Assembly (NCBI GenBank): GCA_026398255.1
Contig: JAPLTG010000033.1
Coordinates: 1 to 64,000 of the forward strand
DNA from: Verrucomicrobiota bacterium
Lineage (GTDB): Bacteria > Verrucomicrobiota > Verrucomicrobiia > Chthoniobacterales > Terrimicrobiaceae
Length of the DNA: 64,000 bases
Direction of reading: 5' to 3'
Shown here: one piece after another, positions 14,280 to 22,983 of the stretch
How positions within the stretch are numbered: the stretch's first letter is position 1
How the letters are laid out: each line of letters opens with the position of its first letter
The notes under the pieces: generated by a model
The model's input: only the letters and a program-made list of their open reading frames with translations
Databases searched by the model: none
Told to the model about the DNA's origin: nothing
Program-made: the position numbers and the translations under genes

Positions 14280-16487
14280 ATGAGGCATATCACCAAATCC
14301 GCCATTCTGGCGGTGATCGCCACGGCATTGCTGTGGCAGGCTCCGGTCTTCGCCGGAAAACTCAACCCCGAGGTCGAAGGGCGCGTCGCGCTGGCCGTTG
14401 CCAACTGGCTTCAGCAAGCCCACTACAGTCGCCAGAAATTGGATGACGAGATGTCCGCCAAACTCCTCGCGACCTACCTCGAACTCTTGGATTACAACAA
14501 ACTCTACTTCACCCAAGAGGATGTGGATGAGTTTAGCCAAAAATATGGCGACAAGCTCGATGACATGATCCTCCGTGGGGATCTCAGCCCCTCGCGGGAA
14601 ATCTTCCAACGTTTCCTCGATCGCGTCCAAAGCCGGGTTGAATCCAACAAAAAACTCGCCGCAGAAAAATACGACTTCCAAGGCAATCGCTCCGTCGAAC
14701 TCAACCGCCAGAAATCCCCCTGGCCTAAAAACCTCGCTGAAGCCGACCAACTCTGGCGCGACCGCGTCGAAGCCGAGCTTTTGCAGGAGGAACTCAGCGA
14801 ACTCAAACTCCGCACGCCGCAGGAAACTCTCACCCGCCGCTACGATCAGTTTCTGAAAAATGTGAAGGAAATGGAGGGCGAGGATGAGGTCAGCACCTTT
14901 CTCAAAGCCCTCGCCCTGAGTTACGACCCCCACTCGGATTACATGAGCCCCAGCGAAATGGAAAATTTCCAGATTTCCATGAAGCTCTCTCTCGTGGGCA
15001 TCGGAGCCGTTCTTCGCTCCGAGGATGGGTATGTGAAAATCATGGAACTCGTCCCCGGCGGCCCCGCGGACAAGGATGGACGCCTCAAAGTCGGTGACCG
15101 CATCATCGGCGTCGCCCAAGGAGATGAGGACTTCGAGGATGTCATCGACATGAAACTCGACAAAGTCGTCGAAAAAATTCGCGGCAAGAAAGACACCTCG
15201 GTTCGCTTGCAGGTAATTCCCAGTGATGCGGACGATCCCTCCAATCGCTCCGTCGTCGAGATCTCTCGCGACAAAGTCCAACTCAAGGATCAAGAGGCCA
15301 AGGCCGAGTTGCTCGATGTCAAAGGCCCGGACGGTAAAATCTCCCGCATCGGTTGGATTTCCCTGCCCTCCTTTTACGCGAACATGAGTGGAAGTGGGGA
15401 ACCAAAAAGCACCACCACTGATGTCACCGCGCTTCTGGAGCGTTTGAAGAAAGAAAACATCGAGGGGCTCGTGATCGACTTGCGAAAGGACGGAGGCGGA
15501 TCGCTCGAGGAGGCCATCAATCTCAGCGGGCTTTTTATCGAGAGCGGCCCTGTGGTTTTGGCCAAGGATCCCAGCGGAAATATCACCAACAACATCGATA
15601 AAAACCCAAGCATTGCATACACCGGCCCGATGGTGGTCGTCATGAACCGCCTCAGCGCCTCGGCAAGTGAGATTTTCGCCGCAGCCATGCAGGACTACGG
15701 TCGCGCTGTCGTCGTGGGTGACGAGCGGAGTTTCGGTAAAGGAACCGTTCAGACTGTTCAAGACCTCGACCGCTCCATGTCGCTTCCGTTCTTCAATTCG
15801 AACCGCCCTCCTGCCGGCGCGATCAAACTCACGATTCAAAAATTTTATCGTGTCAGCGGCGGCTCCACTCAACTCAACGGAGTCGAGTCGGATATCGTTC
15901 TCCCTTCCCGCACGGATAGCCCAAAAATCGGCGAAGGCGCCTTCAAGAATCCGCTCGGTTACGACGAGGTCGCGCCCGTCCCCTTCAAGCGCAGCCCGAA
16001 CGCCGGAGAGCTTTTTGTCGCGGAACTCCGCGAACGCTCAGCCCGCCGCATCGCCGCGGATCCCGAGTTTCTTTATGTCAGCGAGGACATGCAACGCTTC
16101 CGCGAGCGGTTGGAAAAAAACACCATCAGCACCAACATGGATGCCCGCAAAAAAGAACTCGCCGACGACAAGTCCCGCACCGAAGGCCGAAAAGCGGAGC
16201 GTCTTGCTCGCGGCCCGATCATTGATGCGAAGGTCTGGCAAGTCACCCTGGACGATGTGAACAACAATCGCCAAGACCTCGAAGTCGTCGCCTACGAGCG
16301 CGAGCGGGATAAAAAATACGACGACCCCGAGGAGGAAGGCGAAGGCAGCGATCCGAAGGACAAAACTCCCGAGCCCGATCCGATTCGCAATGAATCTCTA
16401 CGAATCATGGCGGACTTGATCGAATTCAACTCGACGAAGAAAACCGTCAGCGCCAATCCCGAAGCGAAATTGCCTGTTGCCGAATAG
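14280..16487 (+). CDS. Carboxy-terminal processing protease (Tsp/Prc, S41A)
   Basis: A 735-residue exported protease, close to the size of E. coli Tsp (682). Signal peptide residues 1-25 (PVFAGKL). An N-terminal helical domain (to about 235) is followed by a PDZ domain (about 236-330, GIGAVLRSEDGYVKIMELVPGG) and the S41 core. By alignment with Tsp, the catalytic Ser is Ser461 (LSASASEIFAAAMQDYG), with Asp472 and Lys487 in SFGKGTVQ. A C-terminal charged extension resembles DUF3340. In the periplasm such enzymes trim proteins with hydrophobic C-termini and control peptidoglycan hydrolases. The last 90 bases overlap the convergent DUF1573 gene on the other strand. Confidence 0.92.
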   Translation: MRHITKSAILAVIATALLWQAPVFAGKLNPEVEGRVALAVANWLQQAHYSRQKLDDEMSAKLLATYLELLDYNKLYFTQEDVDEFSQKYGDKLDDMILRGDLSPSREIFQRFLDRVQSRVESNKKLAAEKYDFQGNRSVELNRQKSPWPKNLAEADQLWRDRVEAELLQEELSELKLRTPQETLTRRYDQFLKNVKEMEGEDEVSTFLKALALSYDPHSDYMSPSEMENFQISMKLSLVGIGAVLRSEDGYVKIMELVPGGPADKDGRLKVGDRIIGVAQGDEDFEDVIDMKLDKVVEKIRGKKDTSVRLQVIPSDADDPSNRSVVEISRDKVQLKDQEAKAELLDVKGPDGKISRIGWISLPSFYANMSGSGEPKSTTTDVTALLERLKKENIEGLVIDLRKDGGGSLEEAINLSGLFIESGPVVLAKDPSGNITNNIDKNPSIAYTGPMVVVMNRLSASASEIFAAAMQDYGRAVVVGDERSFGKGTVQTVQDLDRSMSLPFFNSNRPPAGAIKLTIQKFYRVSGGSTQLNGVESDIVLPSRTDSPKIGEGAFKNPLGYDEVAPVPFKRSPNAGELFVAELRERSARRIAADPEFLYVSEDMQRFRERLEKNTISTNMDARKKELADDKSRTEGRKAERLARGPIIDAKVWQVTLDDVNNNRQDLEVVAYERERDKKYDDPEEEGEGSDPKDKTPEPDPIRNESLRIMADLIEFNSTKKTVSANPEAKLPVAE

Positions 16488-17480
16488 AACTCGGAGCCGT
16501 TTTTTTTTGCGCGTCACAACGATCGGAATTTCCAAAACGCGAGGTTTTGATCCCCCAATTCGCAGGATCAATTTCTTACCATCGAGTTCGCGCTTGGGCT
16601 GGATATTTCCGATCACAATCCGCGATGAGGTCTCACCCATGGCCTCGATTTTCGAAGTCATCAAATCCTCCGGCAGATCGACCGAATCGACCCGGAAATT
16701 GATTCCGCCCGGGCTGCGCACAATGATCGTTCGCGAGAGCGGCGCGGCGGCCTTGGTGTCCAAACGAAGCACCGAGGGCGCGGCGATCAACTCCGCCGGA
16801 AGGAGAATCAAGGCATCCACCGAGAGGTTGTTTTTCACTCCCCCACTCTCGATTTGGATTTGGATTTTATCTTTTTGCTGCCCTGGCAAGAGATTCGCCA
16901 CCGGCTTCGCCCGGAGCGTAAAACCATCCCCGTCCTTCAGCGGAGTAGAGGAAATCTCGAGCTTTCCCTCGGTGGTTTTGGCCTCCAGAAAAACCAGTGG
17001 TTTCTTCGCCAGATCACGGATCGTCACTTCGGCAAAAACCTCCGTCGATTTGGGATTTTTTCGAAGCGTCATCATCGGCGGCTGGATCTCGATTCCCGAT
17101 CCGACCACGCCTCGGAGCGAGAGTTGAAATGGCTTGCCGGAGGGGTCGTTCGTTTCGAGATAAACGCTTTTTTCCTCCGGACCTTTTCGTCCCTGCAAGG
17201 AGACGGTGACCGGGATGCCAAGCGTCGCACCGGGGGAAAGAGTTTTATTCGACAATAGAAAACTCGTGCAGCCACAGGGCGCGTGGATTTTTCGGATCAG
17301 CAATTCCGCACTGCCAGCGTTTCGGATTTGGAAAGTGTGCGAGACGGGCTTGGCTCCGTCCACTGTTCCGAATTCATAAACAGGCTCCAGACATTCCAGC
17401 TTGGGGGTCGGCTTCGCGTGAAGATTCCAAATCGGAAGGAGGGTAACCAAGCCGATGCAAAAAAAGAGTGTGCGATTCAT
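16398..17480 (-). CDS. DUF1573-containing exported protein
   Basis: A 360-residue exported protein with a signal peptide (residues 1-22, NLHAK) and an N-terminal DUF1573/ASH-like Ig domain (about 30-130) recognised by YEFGTVDGAKPVSHTFQIRN and APCGCTSF. The rest contains further beta-sandwich-like stretches without a named family. Such proteins are common and numerous in this group of bacteria and have no settled function. The last 30 residues (after ITRKKKRLR) are antisense to the end of the Tsp gene, so the native C-terminus may have been extended by loss of a stop. It starts 47 bases from the divergent aminotransferase gene. Confidence 0.8.
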   Translation of the reverse strand: MNRTLFFCIGLVTLLPIWNLHAKPTPKLECLEPVYEFGTVDGAKPVSHTFQIRNAGSAELLIRKIHAPCGCTSFLLSNKTLSPGATLGIPVTVSLQGRKGPEEKSVYLETNDPSGKPFQLSLRGVVGSGIEIQPPMMTLRKNPKSTEVFAEVTIRDLAKKPLVFLEAKTTEGKLEISSTPLKDGDGFTLRAKPVANLLPGQQKDKIQIQIESGGVKNNLSVDALILLPAELIAAPSVLRLDTKAAAPLSRTIIVRSPGGINFRVDSVDLPEDLMTSKIEAMGETSSRIVIGNIQPKRELDGKKLILRIGGSKPRVLEIPIVVTRKKKRLRVLFGNRQFRFGIGADGFLRRVEFDQVRHDS

Positions 17481-17527
17481 GAAACAATCGGAATCATAAG
17501 AGCCGAATCAAACTCCCGCAACGCCGC

Positions 17528-18631
17528 ATGGATTTTATCGACCTCAAAGCCCAATACAGAAAATTCGAGCCCGCAATCAACGAGCGCATTCACCGCGTGC
17601 TGGAGCACGGCCGCTTCATCATGGGGCCGGAAGTCGAGGAATTGGAAACCGTGCTCGCGGATTTCGTCGGATGCCGCCACTCCATCACCGTGGCCAGTGG
17701 CACCGACAGCCTCGAGATCGCTCTTCGGGCTCTGGAAATCGGCCCGGGCGACGAGGTCATCACGGTTCCATTTACCTGGATCAGCACGGCGGAAGTGATT
17801 CTTCAAGTGGGCGCGAAGCCGGTCTTCGTGGATATCGATCCGCTGGATTTCAATATCGCCGTGGACCAGATCGAGGCGGCCATCACACCCCGCACCAAAG
17901 CTTTTTTGCCCGTCAGTCTTTTCGGTCAAATGCCCGACTACGACGCCATCAACGCGATGGCCGAAAAGCATGGACTCACCGTCATCGAAGATGCCGCGCA
18001 AAGTTTCGGAGCGACCCGCCATGGCCGTCGGAGCTGTGGCGTCACGGCGATCGCCAGCACGAGTTTCTATCCAGCAAAACCTCTCGGCTGCTACGGCGAG
18101 GGCGGCGCGCTTTTTACAAACGATGACGACCTTGCGCTGAAAATGCGCGCCATCAGAACCCATGGGGGAATTCGCCGGCACTTCCACGACCTCGTCGGAA
18201 TGAACGGCCGCTTCGACACGCTCCAAGCCGCGATCATGCTCGGCAAGTGGCCCGGTTTTGCTGACGAAGTCACAGCTCGCGGTCGCCTCGGCGCGCACTA
18301 CTCGGAAAAACTTCACGATGTTTGTGAGACTCCCCAAATCCGTGAGGGGAACACGCATGTTTACGCTCAATACACTCTTCGCGCTTCGCACCGCGACGCG
18401 CTCGGAGAGACTCTGAAAGCCAGAGGAATTCCGACCGCTGTCTATTATCCCAAGTGCCTCCACGAGCAGCCGGTTTTTTCCCATCTCGGATATCAATACG
18501 GCGACTTCCCCGCCGCCGAAGCCGCCTCTCGCGAAGTGATCAGCCTGCCCCTCAATCCCTACCTCACACCAGCCGAGCAGGAGTTCGTCATTTCCGGTGT
18601 CCGCGAAGCCCTCGCCGCCCGAAACGGATAG
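17528..18631 (+). CDS. DegT/DnrJ/EryC1/StrS sugar aminotransferase
   Basis: A 367-residue PLP enzyme of fold type I. It shows ASGTDSLEIAL (cofactor phosphate site, about 57-67), VIEDAAQSFGA with the ring-stacking Asp (about 153-163), and SFYPAKPLGCYGEGGA with the PLP lysine Lys184. The start FIDLKAQYRKFEPAINERI and the order of motifs are closest to WbpE/WlbC-type enzymes that aminate C3 of UDP-2-acetamido-3-keto-glucuronate for surface polysaccharide. No other polysaccharide genes are adjacent, so the exact substrate is not fixed. It lies ahead of the ribosomal-protein pair but is probably a separate unit. Confidence 0.88.
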   Translation: MDFIDLKAQYRKFEPAINERIHRVLEHGRFIMGPEVEELETVLADFVGCRHSITVASGTDSLEIALRALEIGPGDEVITVPFTWISTAEVILQVGAKPVFVDIDPLDFNIAVDQIEAAITPRTKAFLPVSLFGQMPDYDAINAMAEKHGLTVIEDAAQSFGATRHGRRSCGVTAIASTSFYPAKPLGCYGEGGALFTNDDDLALKMRAIRTHGGIRRHFHDLVGMNGRFDTLQAAIMLGKWPGFADEVTARGRLGAHYSEKLHDVCETPQIREGNTHVYAQYTLRASHRDALGETLKARGIPTAVYYPKCLHEQPVFSHLGYQYGDFPAAEAASREVISLPLNPYLTPAEQEFVISGVREALAARNG

Positions 18632-18699
18632 GTCAAAAAAACATTGGCTCAGGGTTTGACACCGCGAAACCGTTCATTCATTGTCCCCGGCTCTCAACG

Positions 18700-19122
18700 A
18701 TGAAAACCTATTCTGCCAAAGCCGAGCAAGTCGACCGCAAGTGGTGGGTGATTGACGCCGCCGGCCAACCACTCGGCCGCATTGCCGTTCAGGCCGCCAA
18801 TCTCCTCCGCGGTAAAAACAAAGCCATCTTCACCCCGCATGTCGACACAGGCGACTTCGTGGTCGTCCTCAACGCATCCAAAGTCGCCATTGGCGGCAAA
18901 AAGGAAACCGCCAAAACCTACATGAGCTTCTCCGGCTATGTCGGCGGTCACAAAACCGAGACTTTCCGTGCACGCCGCGAGCGCCGTCCGGAACTCATCA
19001 TCGAGCGCGCTGTTCGTGGAATGATCCCGCACAACCGCCTCGGCCGCGCCCTCTATGGCAAGCTGAAAGTTTACGCTGGCAGCGAACACCCGCACACAGC
19101 ACAGAATCCGCAACCCGCCTGA
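18700..19122 (+). CDS. rplM: 50S ribosomal protein L13
   Basis: A 140-residue L13. The ATG at 18700 gives the normal start (KTYSAKAEQVDRKWWVIDA); the longer upstream frame is not used. Family phrases include GQPLGRIA, HVDTGDFVVV, YSGY-like FSGYVGGHK and the RAVRGMIPHNRLGRALYGKL block. L13 is an early-assembling 23S rRNA-binding protein. It is followed 11 bases later by S9, the standard rplM-rpsI pair, and a likely promoter lies at 18650-18680 (ggtttgacac with ttcattcattgt downstream). Confidence 0.97.
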   Translation: MKTYSAKAEQVDRKWWVIDAAGQPLGRIAVQAANLLRGKNKAIFTPHVDTGDFVVVLNASKVAIGGKKETAKTYMSFSGYVGGHKTETFRARRERRPELIIERAVRGMIPHNRLGRALYGKLKVYAGSEHPHTAQNPQPA

Positions 19123-19133
19123 TTTTTATTTCC

Positions 19134-19532
19134 ATGAGCAAAACAGAAGACCCAATCCAAACGACAGGTCGCCGTAAAACCTCCGTTGCCAGCATTCGCA
19201 TGCAATCCGGAACCGGCGCCATCAAGGTCAATGGCCGCGATTTTACCGACTACTTCGGCAGTCTCTCGCTTCAAAACCAAATCCTCCGTCCGCTGGAAAT
19301 CGCCAACGCGGTTCACAGCTACGATGTCACCGCCAAAGCCACCGGCGGCGGAATCAACGGCCAAGCCGGCGCCCTGCGCCTCGCCCTGAGCCGCGCCCTT
19401 ATCGAAGTCAACGAAACCCTCCGCACCCAACTCAAACAGGAGGGACTCCTCACCCGCGATCCGCGCATGAAAGAGCGCAAAAAGCCCGGTCGCCCCGGCG
19501 CCCGCAAGCGCTTCCAATTCTCCAAGCGCTAA
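19134..19532 (+). CDS. rpsI: 30S ribosomal protein S9
   Basis: A 132-residue S9 of normal length. It starts with TGRRKTSVASIRMQSGTG after a short acidic lead, carries the DYFGS, GGGINGQAGALRLALSRAL and LTRDPRMKERKKPGRPGARK blocks, and ends in the conserved FSKR tail that reaches into the ribosomal P site. It is co-transcribed with rplM and closed by a strong terminator. Confidence 0.97.
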   Translation: MSKTEDPIQTTGRRKTSVASIRMQSGTGAIKVNGRDFTDYFGSLSLQNQILRPLEIANAVHSYDVTAKATGGGINGQAGALRLALSRALIEVNETLRTQLKQEGLLTRDPRMKERKKPGRPGARKRFQFSKR

Positions 19533-19554
19533 TCGCACTTATCAGATTCCCAAC

Positions 19555-19588
19555 AAAAAGGGCCGCCAATCTAGGCGGCCCCTTTTTT
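19555..19588 (+). terminator. Intrinsic terminator of rplM-rpsI
   Basis: Perfect hairpin aaaaagggccgcc, loop aatcta, ggcggccccttttt: five A, a GC-rich stem and a run of six T, 22 bases after the S9 stop. The symmetric A and T runs would also allow termination from the minus strand. Confidence 0.93.
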
Positions 19589-19614
19589 ATGGCTAATAAC
19601 TAGGGGATTTGACC

Positions 19615-19713
19615 TCAAAGGACACAGAGAACACGGAGGGGGAATGAAATACTCCGAATCGGCTAGGATCGTTTTGTCCGATCAGGAAATCGCTAAACCT
19701 CTGTGTGTCCTTT
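19615..19713. repeat. Inverted 15-base repeat of the 'ctctgtgtccttt' intergenic family
   Basis: tcaaaggacacagag at 19615-19629 is the exact reverse complement of ctctgtgtcctttga at 19699-19713. The left copy continues with aacacggag, the phrase widely seen between genes in planctomycetes and verrucomicrobia. Related wording occurs at 63550-63580 (gcgccctttgcgcc). The pair lies between the rpsI terminator and a truncated kinase-like gene. No transposase is present. Confidence 0.6.
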
Positions 19714-19819
19714 GATTCGCTTCGCTCACCCTGCGGGGTCGCCAATGGCGATCTATCTCCCTTCGCTCGGTTGTGGTCAATCCTTCAGGATCTGGCCTAA
19801 CGACCGTTTTCACCGCGCA

Positions 19820-20503
19820 TCACCCCTCAGTGCGGGTGCCGAAAAAATCAATCCCCTTGTTCTGATCAAATTTAAAAGCCAGCACATCGATAGGCACGAT
19901 GGCTCCGTTTTCTGATCTAATGAAATTACCGGGGTGGGCATCAGCCACCTCAATACCAATCCTTTGGTTTACAAAAACTCCAGCACGCATCGGGTCTAAT
20001 TCAAAACCCTGCTCATTTAGGAATCGCAGAATTTGTGTGTCCGTAATTTTTCTGGAGCCCTTTTTCCTTGGAACAAAATCTTGGGCATGAACAAGGCCAA
20101 TCCCAGCATCGGGATGACGAAATTTCCCTATGATCGTGGCGCTGTCTTGAAAGGCCTCATTGACGGCGGCAATTCGACGCAAATATTCCAAGGGGGTATT
20201 TTTTCCAGAGCCTCTTTCAATGGAATGCCCAAACTTTCCGTAGGCCGTGGCTTTAAAAACCTTCCCTTCTTCGGGAAAAAACCAGATCAGGTGTTCTGAT
20301 GCCTCTGTGTCTGGTCTACCCAGACTCTCCACATCCTGCCACGGGATGCCATCTGCTCTTTCGATGGCCAAAAGTTGTCCAACGATTTCGGGTGCGCCGG
20401 ATTGTGCGACCTGAATTGCTTGCGCGCTTGCTGCAATGTCACGAGCGATTTTTTGCGAGACTGTAATAACATGCCCTCCACTTGCTTCTCCGTTACCCGA
20501 TGG
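19820..20503 (-). pseudogene. 5'-truncated kinase-like domain of polyvalent mobile-element protein
   Basis: The minus-strand frame is open from 20503 to 19820 (227 codons) but has no ATG or GTG start near its upstream end; the first usable start codon is a TTG at 20371, inside protein-like sequence (VITVSQKIARDIA and SGAPEIVGQLLA precede it). The C-terminal part resembles the putative protein-kinase domain of polyvalent proteins from phages and conjugative elements: TDTQILRFLNEQGFELDP, then IGIEVADAHPGNFI and GAIVPIDVLAF, the last two like the catalytic and metal-binding loops of kinases. Most likely a fragment of a larger gene brought in by a mobile element. Identity is moderate; the truncation is well supported. 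Confidence 0.55.
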
Positions 20504-20535
20504 TTATCGGAGAGTCAACACGGCGGTCATCAGCA

Positions 20536-21567
20536 TCACCCCTCCGTCTGTTCAGGAAAAATCCCCAAGGGTTTGACCGGGCTGGTGTTCAGGGATTTGA
20601 CGCGTTCGTGGATTCCGGGGGCGATTTCGGGTTGGCGGGCGTAGGCCATGGCGAGCATTTCCAGCTTCGCATCGAGGTTATCTACCATGTTCAGCGCGAT
20701 GGCTTCGGGGGTTTTGGGTTCGACGGGGGAGCCGAATTGCAGTTCCCCATGGTGGGCGGCAATAAGGTGCAGGAGGTGCAGGCGGACATCTTCCGTGGAG
20801 GGAACGAGTGATTTCCATTCCTCGAGAGGTAGTTTTCTCCAGAGCGAGTTCACCAGTTCGATTCCGATCGAAATGTGGCCCAGCAATTCGCCCCGGATCT
20901 CTCGAGGGATGCCAAATCCCGCGTCCGGCGGGCACATCTCCCAAAGTTTCCCTGAGTCATGAAAAAGCACGCCGGCGAGTAAGAGATCACGATTCAAGCC
21001 TGGGTAAGCCTGAGCAACCGAATCCGCCGTTCGCATCATCTGGCCTGTGTGTCGAAGGAGTCCCCCTCGGTGGGCGTGGTGGTTAAAACGAGCGGCGGCG
21101 GCGCGTTTAAATCGACCCCCGAATTCCTCCAAGAAAATCGCGCAGAGGGCGTGCAGGCGCGGGTCGCGAATCTCTCCAGCTAGACGAACGACATCGCCAA
21201 AGTCGCGATCGACCGAGAGGGATTCTTCCGTTCCACCAGCGAGGAGGGACTTGATTTCTTCCTCATCCAGAGTGCGAAGGCGCCAGCGCCTGGCGTCCAG
21301 ACCGAAGCCGCCATTCACCACAAATTCTCCCTCGACCTCCAAAAAATCCCCTCGAGAAATCTCAGCGCAGTGGCGGAAGGCGTCGGTATCGGTCCATGCC
21401 CGAAGCGTCAGCGAATCCCAGGCATCACGGAGTTTAAGCTCCCAGTAGGGTTTGCCATTGGCCGACTCCTTTTTCACGAGTTCATCGACCTGTCCCCTCA
21501 CCCGCGCAGAAATTGCAATGACTCCGGCCTCGGAGCGAATTTCAGAAATGGATCGAGGTTCACCCAT
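20536..21567 (-). CDS. YhaM-like 3'-5' exoribonuclease (OB-fold plus HD domain)
   Basis: A 343-residue protein from the ATG at 21567 (a longer frame starts at a weaker codon). Residues about 10-110 form an OB-fold nucleic-acid domain (VIAISARVRGQVDEL, PYWELKLRDAWDSLTLRAW). The rest is an HD-type phosphohydrolase domain with HRGGLLRHTGQMM, the metal HD pair in GVLFHDSGKLWE, and HLLHLIAAHHGELQFGSPVEPKTPEA. This layout and the size match YhaM/CvfA-type exoribonucleases of Gram-positives and their relatives, acting on RNA or single-stranded DNA in the cytosol. It lies 7 bases after the preceding gene in a three-gene minus-strand row. Confidence 0.85.
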   Translation of the reverse strand: MGEPRSISEIRSEAGVIAISARVRGQVDELVKKESANGKPYWELKLRDAWDSLTLRAWTDTDAFRHCAEISRGDFLEVEGEFVVNGGFGLDARRWRLRTLDEEEIKSLLAGGTEESLSVDRDFGDVVRLAGEIRDPRLHALCAIFLEEFGGRFKRAAAARFNHHAHRGGLLRHTGQMMRTADSVAQAYPGLNRDLLLAGVLFHDSGKLWEMCPPDAGFGIPREIRGELLGHISIGIELVNSLWRKLPLEEWKSLVPSTEDVRLHLLHLIAAHHGELQFGSPVEPKTPEAIALNMVDNLDAKLEMLAMAYARQPEIAPGIHERVKSLNTSPVKPLGIFPEQTEG

Positions 21568-21574
21568 GAGAGGA

Positions 21575-22978
21575 TCAGCCCCGGTCCGCACCAAAAAGGC
21601 CACGCTCCTTGATGATTCGAACGACTTCCGGAGGAACCATTTTTTCCCAAGCGGAATCGCCCGTTTCGATCATGTCGAGCACGCGCGGCGAGCGAATCTC
21701 GAGATTGGCGGCATCGTATGTTTCGATAGAGCGAATCAAGCCGCTGGCGCGCAAATGGGCATACAAGTGCTCCATCCCCTCGGGCGGACGGAAATTTTCG
21801 CATGTCACCAATTCCCCCTCGGGAGTGATGACCGGGTAAACATAGAGGCGGACATTCTTTTTGAAGAGTCGCCCGAGAGCTTCGAGAATGCCTCCTTCGA
21901 GGTCCGTGTAATGGGCCGGATTGAAAATCTCGTTCAGCCCGGGGATGCCCATGGGAAGGCCTACAGGGGACTCGGTGTAGCGAGTCAAAAAATTCACCAA
22001 GCGATAATACTCGCCGTAATCCGAGATCAAAACCGTCCGCCCCAGCGCGGCAAGCATGTCCACCCGATCGAGGAAATCGCGCAAGTCCAGATTGCCGCCG
22101 GCGAGCAGGTTTTTGGTGGTGATCTCCATCAAAATCTGCGGCTGGTTTCCTTGGACGCCTTTCTCTTTTTCGAAAAGTCGCAAAGCGCCATCGAGCATGT
22201 CATTCGTTACCAGAGTCACCGGGCGAAAACTTCCACGCTCGACAAGGATGGGCTTCTTATAAAAAGCATCCGCTGGTTGAACCACCTCCCCATCAGCGCT
22301 GAACAGCGTCGCTCGCGTGAGGCCCTGAACGACGAGTTCAAGGCTCATCAGGCGGTTATCCACCGCGCCGAAGGCTGGACCGGAAAAGCGAATCATGTCG
22401 ACTTCGATCCGGCCGGGTTTGAGGTCATCCAGGAGCGAACCGATCATCTCTCGCGGAGTGGCGTTGCGGAATGCGCCGTGGATCAGATTCACACCCACAA
22501 TTCCCAGCGCTTCCTGCTGATTCAGATTCTCCCCATCGAGCATTCGCAGATGCAGAATGATGTCACTGAATGCGGTGCCCGGCGCGTGCTGAAAGCGGAG
22601 CCCCATCCAGCCGTGGGATTCATCGTGGCGCCGGAAACTCCGGGCCGCCACGGTGTCTGCAAAAACAAAAAAACGGCGGTCGCGTCCCGCCGTTTTTCCA
22701 AGACGCTCGAGGAGCAACCCGCTCTCGTGTTCGAGCATGGTCTGCAAACGCTCGCGACTCACATACCGCCGACATGTGCCATAGATCGCATCGCTGAATG
22801 CCATGTCGTAAGCCGACATCGTTTTCGCAACTGTGCCCGCCGCGCCGCCGACCGTGAAGAAATGCCTCGCGACTTCCTGCCCCGCTCCGATTTCCGCAAA
22901 GGTTCCGTAGAATCCCTTACCAAGATTGACCTGAAGTGCTTTGCCCGCCGTGCCGAATTGACCTCCCAGATTTTCCAT
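21575..22978 (-). CDS. Conserved protein of unknown function, about 467 residues
   Basis: The ATG at 22978 gives a start MENLGG; the open frame upstream is not protein-like and runs into the M42 gene. The sequence has the look of a well-conserved family that I remember as widespread but without a settled function: LGKGFYGTFAEIGAGQEVAR, FFTVGGAAGTVAKTMSAYDM, SDAIYGTCRRYVSRERL near the N-terminus, then FVFADTVAARSF, GWMGLRFQ, and a C-terminal EIRSPRVLDMIE. There is no signal peptide or membrane segment. A Lys/Thr/Ser-rich Gly segment (VGGAAGTVAKT) might bind a nucleotide, but this is a guess. Different pipelines give this family conflicting names, so I assign none. Confidence 0.75.
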   Translation of the reverse strand: MENLGGQFGTAGKALQVNLGKGFYGTFAEIGAGQEVARHFFTVGGAAGTVAKTMSAYDMAFSDAIYGTCRRYVSRERLQTMLEHESGLLLERLGKTAGRDRRFFVFADTVAARSFRRHDESHGWMGLRFQHAPGTAFSDIILHLRMLDGENLNQQEALGIVGVNLIHGAFRNATPREMIGSLLDDLKPGRIEVDMIRFSGPAFGAVDNRLMSLELVVQGLTRATLFSADGEVVQPADAFYKKPILVERGSFRPVTLVTNDMLDGALRLFEKEKGVQGNQPQILMEITTKNLLAGGNLDLRDFLDRVDMLAALGRTVLISDYGEYYRLVNFLTRYTESPVGLPMGIPGLNEIFNPAHYTDLEGGILEALGRLFKKNVRLYVYPVITPEGELVTCENFRPPEGMEHLYAHLRASGLIRSIETYDAANLEIRSPRVLDMIETGDSAWEKMVPPEVVRIIKERGLFGADRG

Positions 22979-22983
22979 AGGTA

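Noticed and set aside
14202-15872. 556-codon minus-strand open frame opposite the Tsp protease
   Set aside because: Antisense shadow of a clear S41 protease with signal peptide, PDZ and catalytic residues; no recognisable protein on the minus strand.
20287-20481. 65-codon minus-strand frame near the kinase fragment
   Set aside because: It is an out-of-frame reading over the kinase-like remnant and the start of the spacer; the overlapping frame is the protein-like one.
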